Positions 57,384-64,000 of a stretch of 64,000 bases of DNA are shown here, piece by piece. Position numbers and translations under genes: made by a program. Under the pieces are notes generated by a model, which was not told where the DNA came from, made no database searches, and was given only the letters and a program-made list of their open reading frames with translations. The first letter of the stretch is position 1. Every line of letters begins with the position of its first letter. The DNA is from JAUXFS01 sp963772635 (lineage in GTDB: Bacteria > Pseudomonadota > Alphaproteobacteria > Rhodospirillales > Defluviicoccaceae): assembly GCA_963772635.1 (NCBI GenBank), contig CAVYYK010000037.1, positions 1-64,000 on the forward strand, in the 5' to 3' direction.

Positions 57384-57417
57384 TTGACAACCCGAAACAA
57401 ATGTTCTTATTTTGTTC
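57384..57417 (+). promoter_or_regulatory. LexA-type SOS box overlapping a promoter
   Basis: GTTC-N7-GTTC at 57403-57417 is a perfect match to the alphaproteobacterial LexA site. TTGACA lies at 57384-57389, and TATTTT begins 18 bases later (57408-57413) inside the LexA site, so LexA would block the promoter. The next downstream features are a possible small ORF and the DMT transporter. Confidence 0.72.
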
Positions 57418-57450
57418 TTGTCTGTGCCGGGCCGGGTGCGAAGGACCGCC

Positions 57451-57657
57451 ATGGCAAGCCGGGTGCGTGGAACCGCCCGGTTTCGGGGCGGATCGAGTCA
57501 TGGAGGGATCGACATGTCTTGCCGTTGGGTGGTGCAAATTCGCTTCGACCGTCGTCCCGACGGCAGTGTCCGCACCTCCGGAAAACCGGCGGCACGGTCG
57601 TCGGATGACCGGTGCGATGTTTCCCTGCCGGCGTGCTCGCCACCGCGAACCCTTTGA
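57451..57657 (+). CDS. Possible SOS-controlled small ORF
   Basis: 68 codons from ATG 57451 (GAAGGA upstream), with a second ATG at 57514 after GGAGG giving a 47-residue form. The composition is Arg-rich and no family is recognised. It is listed because it is the first frame after the SOS promoter; it may simply be leader sequence. Confidence 0.25.
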   Translation: MASRVRGTARFRGGSSHGGIDMSCRWVVQIRFDRRPDGSVRTSGKPAARSSDDRCDVSLPACSPPRTL

Positions 57658-57671
57658 AGGCGCTCCGTTCG

Positions 57672-58577
57672 ATGATGGGGCGGCGGCCGGTCGTCCACTG
57701 GCTCCTTCTGCTTGCCCTGGTGGCGATGTGGGGGAGTTCTTTCATGCTGACCAAGGTGGCGGTTTCGGCAATTCCGCCCTCGATCGTCGTTGCCGGGCGG
57801 CTCGGCATCGCGGCCGTCCTGCTTTTCGGCGCGCTGATCATCGCCGGCAGGCGCCTGCCGGGTTGGGGGCGCCACTGGCTCTTTTTCATCGCGATGGCGA
57901 TCATCGGCAACTGCATACCCTTTTGGCTGATCAGTTGGGGACAGCAAGGGATCGACACCGGACTCGCGGGAATCCTGATGGCGATCATGCCGCTGACGAC
58001 CTTGGTCCTCGCCCATCTGTTCGTCGAGGGTGAACGCTTGAATCGGTCCAAAGTCGTGGGCTTCCTGACCGGATTCTGCGGAATCGTGATCCTCGTCGGA
58101 CCGGAGGCCGCGTTGGAGTTCGGCGGCGGCGGGTCTGCGCTTCTATCCGAACTGGCGGTGCTGGCGGGCGCCGTCTGCTATGGGGTCGCCACCATCGTCG
58201 CCCGGCGCAGACCCAAGAGCGATGCCCTGGTCGCGGCCTCGGGAGTGATGATTGCCGCCACCGTGATCATGGCGCCGGTCGCCGCCGTCAACGACGGCGC
58301 CCGGCCTTTCGAGCTTTCGCTGATCGGCGCTTATGCCATCGCCCTCCTCGGCGTGATGTCGACGGCCTTGGCGACGGTGGTCTATTTCAAGCTGATCACC
58401 CTGGCGGGACCGAGTTTCCTGTCGCTGATCAACTACCTCATTCCGTTATGGGCGGTGCTCCTTGGCGCGATGCTGCTCGGCGAGACGCCCGAGTGGACGG
58501 CGTTGATCGCCTTGGTTCTGGTGTTGTCGGGGATCGCCATGAGCGAGGCCGGTTCCGGAGCGGTCAGGACGAAGTGA
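57672..58577 (+). CDS. DMT superfamily transporter (EamA domains)
   Basis: About 301 residues from ATG 57672. Ten predicted helices in two EamA repeats; the first starts LLLALVAMWGSSFMLTKVAV and the second AVLAGAVCYGVATIVARR. Substrate not predictable (metabolite or drug efflux). It lies about 250 bases downstream of the SOS box. Confidence 0.88.
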   Translation: MMGRRPVVHWLLLLALVAMWGSSFMLTKVAVSAIPPSIVVAGRLGIAAVLLFGALIIAGRRLPGWGRHWLFFIAMAIIGNCIPFWLISWGQQGIDTGLAGILMAIMPLTTLVLAHLFVEGERLNRSKVVGFLTGFCGIVILVGPEAALEFGGGGSALLSELAVLAGAVCYGVATIVARRRPKSDALVAASGVMIAATVIMAPVAAVNDGARPFELSLIGAYAIALLGVMSTALATVVYFKLITLAGPSFLSLINYLIPLWAVLLGAMLLGETPEWTALIALVLVLSGIAMSEAGSGAVRTK

Positions 58578-59429
58578 CCCAATCCCCGAAGAGGGACCGT
58601 CCGAGTCCCGCTGATCGCCGGATGGAATCAGCGCAAATCAACGGCATATGTGGTTTTCGTTTGCCCAATTCGTCCGTTCATCCGGGCTGACGACCCACGG
58701 TTTTGTCGATCTCTTCCGATTTGGCGGGCACGCCTGCGAGAGTATGCGGCCCTTTTGCGCTGCAGTCTAATGGGGTGATTTATACCCACCCGGCGCTTCA
58801 CGCCGAAGCTTGCCACGCCATTGCGGGCGCCGTGAGCGGCCGGAACGCGCCCGGTAAGTAATTGTAGAGACGTAACAAACCGTAACAAAGATTGATTTGA
58901 GGGGTGGCGAGGACGCTGCTATTGCTTTACAAATCGGGTTGTGCTGAGGAATTTAAGCCGAGTATTGAGAACGGGATGTTCAAGCATACCTGCGCCGGGT
59001 GGTGATGCCTTGTTGAATAGATGTTGGCGCAGGGTTAGAATAGGATGTGGGAAACAGAGATTCGCGCGGACGGTGTTATTCGAGTTCTTTGGCGCGGTGC
59101 GCCGCGAATCATTGGGGAATCCGGTGTCGTGTGTCCCATTCATTGTGTGGGACTCTTGTGTGTTGGATGCCTTCCAAGACTTGGATAAAGTGGCGGGGTA
59201 GCCGATTTGCGGAGCAAACGAGTTGATGGACTGGGCGGAGCCGCGAGGAATGCCACGGGCCCAACCGGTGTCAAATGAGCGCAATCGAACCTGTCCGCCG
59301 GAGCACCGTCAGTATAATCGGACTTGGATGTTTGTTCGTCGATTTTGAGCACCCCTTGAGCCCAATGAAGAGAGCCATAGATTGTCGTACGTTAGTCGCT
59401 GCAGTGCAGGGGTCGAGGCGGAGGTAGGG
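58578..59429. other. Long intergenic region upstream of the ceramide operon
   Basis: About 850 bases, less GC-rich than the surroundings, without a convincing gene. A pair of direct repeats, CGTAACAAAC CGTAACAAAG, is at 58871-58890. The operon promoter is expected here, but no near-consensus pair stood out. Confidence 0.5.
58871..58890 (+). promoter_or_regulatory. Direct-repeat site CGTAACAAA x2
   Basis: Two adjacent ten-base copies differing only in the last base. Tandem half-sites one helical turn apart are typical of response-regulator (OmpR/PhoB-type) binding. The link to the ceramide operon about 540 bases downstream is inference. Confidence 0.35.
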
Positions 59430-61226
59430 ATGGTGCATCTGACTGCGACCTCAAACCCGAACCTTCCGTTTCGTATCGCCGATTTCGAAACGATTGCCGA
59501 AGGCCTGGATTACGCCGCGAAGGGGCAGACGGGGTATTGTTTCTTCTCGACCCGTGGCGAACTGGCGCAAGCGCTGCCGTACGCGGAAATCCGTGATAGG
59601 GCCGTCGATCTGGCGCATCGTCTGACGGCGAGCGGTCTCGAGAGGGGAAGTCGCTTCGCCATCATCGCCGAGACGATCCCCGACTTCGCGGTCTTTTTCT
59701 ACGGTTGCCAGTACGCGGGCCTGATCCCGGTTCCGCTGCCCCTCAGCGTCAACATCGGCGGCCATGATACCCATGTCGCGCGGCTTCACGGGATGCTTTC
59801 TGCGGCGAGGCCTTCGGCCGCGGTGGCGTCCGCCGATTTCATCGGATCGTTGCGAGAAGCCTGCGAGGGCCTTGGTGTCGAGATGGTCGGAACGCCCGAC
59901 ACGTTTTACGCTCTCTCGGCCAAGGGAGGCAGCCTGCGGCCCCTCGACAAGAACGAGCCCTGCTATATTCAGTACTCGTCCGGAAGCACCAGCCAGCCGC
60001 GCGGCGTCCTGGTGACGCAAAAGGCGATCAACAGCAACGCTCGGGCGATCGGATTGTCCGGGCTGCAACTGAAGCCGGGTGATCGCGCCACGTCATGGCT
60101 GCCCCTTTATCACGACATGGGCCTTGTCGGGTTCTGTCTCACGCCGATGCTGTCGCAGGTGTCGGTCGACTACCTGGCGACCACCACTTTCGCGCTGCGC
60201 CCACGCACCTGGCTCAAAGTGCTTTCGGAGACCACCGGCACGATCTCCTTCAGCCCCACCTTCGGCTACGAGCTCTGCGTGCGCCGCGCGGCGAAGGGAA
60301 ACGGTGGTCGGTTCGACCTCTCGTCCTGGCGAGTGGCGGGCGTCGGCGGCGAGATGGTGCGGGCGAAGGTCCTCAACCAGTTTGCCGAGACCTTTGCCGA
60401 CGCCGGTTTCGACCCCAAGGCGTTCGTGCCAAGCTATGGCCTCGCCGAGGCGACGCTGGCCGTCAGCTTCGTACCGCTCGGCGAAGGGATCAGGGTCGAC
60501 CGCGTCGACCGCGAGGAATACGAGCGGACCGGCCGTGCGGTCGAGGCGAAGAGGAACGGGGGCGCGCCGCCGAAAACGCGCTCGTTCGTCACCTGTGGGC
60601 GCGTGCTGCCCGGCTATGCCGCGGAGATCCGTGACGAAAACGATCGGGTCCTGCCCGGCCGCACCATCGGGCGGATCTGTATCAAGGGCCCGAGCCTGAT
60701 GGACGGCTACTATCGCAATCCCGAGGCGACGCGTCAGGTAATGCTGGCGGACGGCTGGCTCGACACCGGCGACATGGGGTACATCATCGACGGCGAACTC
60801 GTGGTCACCGGGCGCAAGAAGGACATGATCATCTGCAACGGCCGCAATATCTGGCCGCAGGATTTGGAATGGGCGATCGAGCACGTGTCCGGCGTGCGCA
60901 GCGGTTGCGCCGCGGCGTTCTCCGTGGCCGATGGCGACGACGAAGAGCGGGTGGTCGTCGTGGTCGAAAGCTACCTCACCGAGGCGGCGAAACAGGGCGC
61001 GCTGATCCGGGAGATTGCCGCGATCATTCACAAGTCGGCCGGAGTCCATTGCGAGGTGGTCCTGGTCCCGGCCCGGTCGCTGATTTACACGTCGTCCGGA
61101 AAGCTGAGCCGATCGGCGGCGAAAGCCCAGTACCTCAGTGGCTCCATCCGCTACATTCATCCGGGACCGGAAGACTCCCTGCTCCACGGTAACGAAGAGC
61201 GTCTCGCGGTCGCGGCCGGCGAGTAG
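59430..61226 (+). CDS. Fatty acyl-AMP ligase / acyl-ACP synthetase of the ceramide operon
   Basis: 598 residues from ATG 59430, with GGAGG upstream. ANL superfamily: phosphate loop YSSGSTSQPRGV, PSYGLAEATLAVSF, adenylate motif GWLDTGDMGYIIDGELVVTG and the hinge GRKKDMIICNGRNIWPQDLE. The FAAL-like insertion region is present, suggesting transfer to an acyl carrier protein rather than CoA. With the adjacent AcpR- and SPT-like genes it matches the bacterial ceramide locus first worked out in Caulobacter. Confidence 0.87.
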   Translation: MVHLTATSNPNLPFRIADFETIAEGLDYAAKGQTGYCFFSTRGELAQALPYAEIRDRAVDLAHRLTASGLERGSRFAIIAETIPDFAVFFYGCQYAGLIPVPLPLSVNIGGHDTHVARLHGMLSAARPSAAVASADFIGSLREACEGLGVEMVGTPDTFYALSAKGGSLRPLDKNEPCYIQYSSGSTSQPRGVLVTQKAINSNARAIGLSGLQLKPGDRATSWLPLYHDMGLVGFCLTPMLSQVSVDYLATTTFALRPRTWLKVLSETTGTISFSPTFGYELCVRRAAKGNGGRFDLSSWRVAGVGGEMVRAKVLNQFAETFADAGFDPKAFVPSYGLAEATLAVSFVPLGEGIRVDRVDREEYERTGRAVEAKRNGGAPPKTRSFVTCGRVLPGYAAEIRDENDRVLPGRTIGRICIKGPSLMDGYYRNPEATRQVMLADGWLDTGDMGYIIDGELVVTGRKKDMIICNGRNIWPQDLEWAIEHVSGVRSGCAAAFSVADGDDEERVVVVVESYLTEAAKQGALIREIAAIIHKSAGVHCEVVLVPARSLIYTSSGKLSRSAAKAQYLSGSIRYIHPGPEDSLLHGNEERLAVAAGE

Positions 61227-61247
61227 TCCTCCACCGTCGAAAACCCG

Positions 61248-62204
61248 GTGTCACAAGATCCACGACCGGATCTCGTCGCGCTGACCGGCGCGAGCGGCTT
61301 CGTCGGCCGGGCGCTGGCCGTTACTCTTGTCCGCCGCGGTTGGCGGGTGCGGGCATTGGCCCGCCGTCCTCAGTCTCTCTCCGACCTGAGCGGGGTCGAG
61401 GTTGTGCCGGGGTCGTTGGAGAACCGCGAGAGCCTGTGCCGTCTCGTCGCCGGCGCCGGTACGGTGGTCCACTGCGCAGGGCTGATCAGGGCCCGCAGCG
61501 CGAAGGAATTTTACGATGTCAATGCCGGCGGAACGGCCCGCCTCGCCGACATCGCCGCCGAGGCCGACCAGCCACCCCGATTTCTTCTGATTTCATCGCT
61601 CGCAGCCCGCGAACCCGAGCTCAACGCGTATTCGGGCAGCAAGCGACGGGCCGAGGAGGAACTCGTTCGTCGCCAGGACGATCTTTCCTACTGCATCGTC
61701 CGCCCACCGGCCGTTTATGGCCCCGGCGATCGGGAGACCCTCGAACTCTTCCGTCAGTTCGCCCGGGGATTTGCCATTGTACCGGCGGGCTCGAAGGGGC
61801 GGTTTTCGCTGATCTTTGTCGACGATCTTGCGGATGCGGTGGCCACGCTGCTGGGCGCGGCGGCATGGACCGGAAGCGTCATCGACGTGGACGACGGGTG
61901 GCAGAGCGGCTACTCGTGGCAGGATGTCATTGCCATCGCCGGCGATCATTTCGGCCGCCCCGTCCGACGCATAGGGGTGCCGTTCTCGCTCGCGTGGTTG
62001 CCGGTGGCGATCGGCCAGACCGTCGCCACGTTGTTGGGGAGGACGCCGATGCTGACGACGGCAAAGCTCCGCGAGTTGTTTCACCCCGACTGGGTCAGCC
62101 GATCGAGATCCGACACCCCCCTCGCGGACTGGCGAGCCCAAACGGATTTCAAAGAGGGTTTTGGACGCACGATGCTGTGGTATAAGCAAGCGAATTGGTT
62201 ATAG
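61248..62204 (+). CDS. NAD(P)-dependent epimerase/dehydratase family protein, ceramide reductase (CerR)-like
   Basis: 318 residues from GTG 61248. Extended SDR: nucleotide motif TGASGFVGRALAVTL, active-site region LLISSLAAREPELNAYSGSKR with Tyr and Lys (YxxxK), and PPAVYGPGDRET. In bacterial ceramide synthesis a protein of this type reduces the 3-keto group. Position between the acyl ligase and ACP genes supports that role; specificity is inferred from context. Confidence 0.8.
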   Translation: MSQDPRPDLVALTGASGFVGRALAVTLVRRGWRVRALARRPQSLSDLSGVEVVPGSLENRESLCRLVAGAGTVVHCAGLIRARSAKEFYDVNAGGTARLADIAAEADQPPRFLLISSLAAREPELNAYSGSKRRAEEELVRRQDDLSYCIVRPPAVYGPGDRETLELFRQFARGFAIVPAGSKGRFSLIFVDDLADAVATLLGAAAWTGSVIDVDDGWQSGYSWQDVIAIAGDHFGRPVRRIGVPFSLAWLPVAIGQTVATLLGRTPMLTTAKLRELFHPDWVSRSRSDTPLADWRAQTDFKEGFGRTMLWYKQANWL

Positions 62205-62323
62205 GCGCCAGGAGATCAACTCTCCGTTCGAGAAGCATTTCCCGAACCCGGGATCGAGCGGCGGCCGGCGCCCACAGTATACGCGACTTCCGGGAACGGC
62301 TCGGAGTGGAATGCGGGGGTGAT

Positions 62324-62575
62324 ATGGACAAGAGCATCGATGCCGTGGTCGCGGAACTCTGCGGCATGCTGCAGCAGTACAACAAGGAAGGCATCGAACT
62401 GACGGCCGAGACCGATCTCGGTTCGGAGCTCAACATCAACTCGGTCGAGGTGATGGATCTGATCATGGAGATCGAGGACAAGTTCGATATCGATATCCCG
62501 ATCAATCTGGTTTCCGACATCGAGCGGATCGGGGACTTGGCTAAGCTCGTCTGCCAGCGGATGGAGGGGCGCTGA
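62324..62575 (+). CDS. Dedicated acyl carrier protein of the ceramide operon
   Basis: 83 residues from ATG 62324, with GGGGGTGAT upstream. The phosphopantetheine attachment site is Ser40 in LNINSVEVMDL, and the helix II to III segment IEDKFDIDIP is typical. It would carry the acyl chain to serine palmitoyltransferase. Stop and next start are two bases apart. Confidence 0.9.
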   Translation: MDKSIDAVVAELCGMLQQYNKEGIELTAETDLGSELNINSVEVMDLIMEIEDKFDIDIPINLVSDIERIGDLAKLVCQRMEGR

Positions 62576-62577
62576 GC

Positions 62578-63801
62578 ATGGATATCTTCGACAAGTATGC
62601 GTTGGCGTCGGGTCGTCACGATCGCGTGCTCGAGGTCGGCAGCGATCCGTTCAACCTTCGCATGGAAGAGATCTATTCGGCCACCGAGGCACTGGTCAAC
62701 GGGCGGAGGACGATCCTTGTCGGGACCAACAACTACCTGGGTATCACCTTCGATCCCGCTTGCACCGATGCCGCGATCGACGCCATCCGCAGATACGGTA
62801 CCGGCACGACGGGCTCGCGGATCGCCAACGGCACCTATGCCGCCCACCTGGCGCTGGAGGAGGCCCTCTCCCGTTTCCTCGGTCGGCGCTCGACGATGGT
62901 GTTCCCGACCGGATACCAGGCCAACCTCGGCATCCTTGCCGGTCTCGCCGGCGCCAGCGACACCGTATTCCTCGACGCCGATTCCCATGCCAGCATCTAC
63001 GACGGTTGCCGCCTGAGCGGCGCGACGCTGGTCCGGTTTCGCCACAACGATCCCAAGGACCTGGACAAGCGGCTCACCCGCCTCGGAGCGCAGGGCGGAT
63101 GCAAGCTCATCGTCGTCGAAGGCATCTACAGCATCCTCGGCGACCGCGCCCCGCTCGCCGAGTTCGCCGAGGTCAAGCGCAAGCACGGCGCCTACTTGCT
63201 GGTCGACGAGGCCCATTCGCTCGGCGTGCTCGGCGCACACGGACGGGGTCTTGCCGAGGAGCAGGGAGTCGAGGACGATGCCGACTTCGTGGTCGGCACC
63301 TTCAGCAAGAGCCTGGGTGCCGTCGGCGGTTTCGGCGCGTCGAACCATCCGAAGTTCGACGTCCTGCGTTTCTGCAGCCGTCCCTACATGTTTACCGCCT
63401 CGTCGTCGCCGTCGAACGTCGCCTCGGTTCTCGCGGCGGTCCGGCGAATGGCGGAGCAGCCCGAGTTGCGCCTGCGCCTCTGGGACAACGCCAGGGCCCT
63501 GCACGACGGGTTTTCAGGCCTGGGCCTCGAGGTCATTTCACCGGAGAGCCCGGTGATCGCGATCCGGATGAAGGACGAGGAAACCGCGATCCATGCCTGG
63601 AACCGGCTCCTGGAAAACGGCGTTTACGTCAATCTCGCCCTGCCGCCGGGAACGCCCAACGGTGCCTGCCTGCTCAGATGCAGCGTGTCGGCCGCCCACA
63701 CCCGCGAACAGATCGGGGAAATCATCGCGCGGTTCGCAACGGTGGCCGCCGAACTGAATCAGCGCTCCGGGAAAATGCTGGCCGCGCGCGCCACTCCCTG
63801 A
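62578..63801 (+). CDS. spt: Serine palmitoyltransferase (alpha-oxoamine synthase)
   Basis: 407 residues. Fold-type I PLP enzyme: His138 in DADSHASIYDG stacks on the cofactor, Asp210 is in LVDEAHSLGVLG, and the PLP Lys is Lys244 in VVGTFSKSLGAVGGF. The following RPYMFTASSSPS segment is characteristic of serine palmitoyltransferase rather than the biotin or haem enzymes of the family. It condenses serine with an acyl thioester to form 3-ketosphinganine. The upstream ACP suggests acyl-ACP as donor. Confidence 0.9.
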   Translation: MDIFDKYALASGRHDRVLEVGSDPFNLRMEEIYSATEALVNGRRTILVGTNNYLGITFDPACTDAAIDAIRRYGTGTTGSRIANGTYAAHLALEEALSRFLGRRSTMVFPTGYQANLGILAGLAGASDTVFLDADSHASIYDGCRLSGATLVRFRHNDPKDLDKRLTRLGAQGGCKLIVVEGIYSILGDRAPLAEFAEVKRKHGAYLLVDEAHSLGVLGAHGRGLAEEQGVEDDADFVVGTFSKSLGAVGGFGASNHPKFDVLRFCSRPYMFTASSSPSNVASVLAAVRRMAEQPELRLRLWDNARALHDGFSGLGLEVISPESPVIAIRMKDEETAIHAWNRLLENGVYVNLALPPGTPNGACLLRCSVSAAHTREQIGEIIARFATVAAELNQRSGKMLAARATP

Positions 63802-63820
63802 TCGCAGGATCGCCTCTCCT

Positions 63821-64000
63821 CTAACGGAAGGCGCCTTTGCGGTAGAGGTGCCAGAACACCGTGGTCGAAGCGAGAATCGGGTGACGCTGCTGCCACGGAG
63901 TCAGCGGGATCGAGACGCCGGAGTGCTGCTCGATCTTGAACATGATGTACGCGGCGCCGTTCTGGAAGGTGAAGGCCGCCTTCATCAATCGCAACACCGA
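63821..64000 (-). CDS. C-terminal 59 residues of an unidentified protein, cut by window edge
   Basis: Open frame running to the window edge, ending SGVSIPLTPWQQRHPILAS ... FWHLYRKGAFR and a stop at 63823-63821. The W..RHP and R..KGAFR ending looks like a conserved protein tail. The gene is convergent with spt. Family not recognised from this piece. Confidence 0.6.
   Translation of the reverse strand, partial: SVLRLMKAAFTFQNGAAYIMFKIEQHSGVSIPLTPWQQRHPILASTTVFWHLYRKGAFR

Overview
The window is a GC-rich stretch of an alphaproteobacterial chromosome, most likely from the order Rhodospirillales. The evidence is the uninterrupted core loci sdhCDAB, mdh-sucCD-sucAB-lpd and priA / DUF484-xerC / atpHAGDC, the tesA | ybbA-ybbP arrangement, an alphaproteobacterial-type SOS box, and a bacterial ceramide (sphingolipid) operon. 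No tRNA, rRNA, CRISPR array or intact insertion sequence was seen.

Layout. 0-6.6 kb: an aldo/keto reductase fragment, a FIST sensor protein, a TesA-like esterase divergent from the YbbAP ABC exporter, a BI-1/YccA membrane protein and an AhpD-like protein. 7.7-11.1 kb: the succinate dehydrogenase operon. 11.6-14.7 kb: a large RTX-type calcium-binding protein built from two families of long tandem repeats. 14.8-16.9 kb: a fatty-acid-hydroxylase-type membrane enzyme and ZapE. 17.2-26.1 kb: the lower TCA-cycle operon (malate dehydrogenase, succinyl-CoA synthetase, 2-oxoglutarate dehydrogenase complex). 26.1-35.6 kb: an accessory block with an MFS transporter, a cobalt-type nitrile hydratase operon, a ceramidase-like protein, YceI with cytochrome b561, an encapsulin-type ferritin-like protein, a quinone oxidoreductase, a VapBC/Phd-type toxin-antitoxin pair, and a bactofilin with an M23 peptidase. 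35.9-38.2 kb: a Nudix gene, a class III nucleotide cyclase and a truncated second Nudix copy. 38.3-44.7 kb: a ScfR/RamB-type regulator divergent from a 28-residue membrane peptide, then an unusual isoprenoid mini-cluster (UbiA-like membrane protein, polyprenyl diphosphate synthase, UbiE-like methyltransferase). 45.3-54.6 kb: xerC, DUF484, priA and the F1 ATP synthase operon. 54.7-58.6 kb: SixA, endonuclease V, an acetyltransferase, a small conserved protein and a DMT transporter, with a near-perfect SOS promoter. 59.4-64 kb: an acyl-AMP ligase, ceramide reductase-like protein, acyl carrier protein and serine palmitoyltransferase operon, plus the tail of one more gene.

Function. The core genes form the respiratory and TCA backbone: 2-oxoglutarate to succinyl-CoA to succinate to fumarate, malate oxidation, and ATP synthesis. 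The accessory genes point to envelope remodelling (sphingolipids, an isoprenoid product, bactofilin, an RTX surface protein) and to nitrile and iron handling.

Quality warning. Many genes carry one-base indels, and most of these lie between 24.8 and 35.2 kb. Three of them are in the lpd of the suc operon. This looks more like sequence error than gene decay, so spans for those genes are given as corrected full-length calls.
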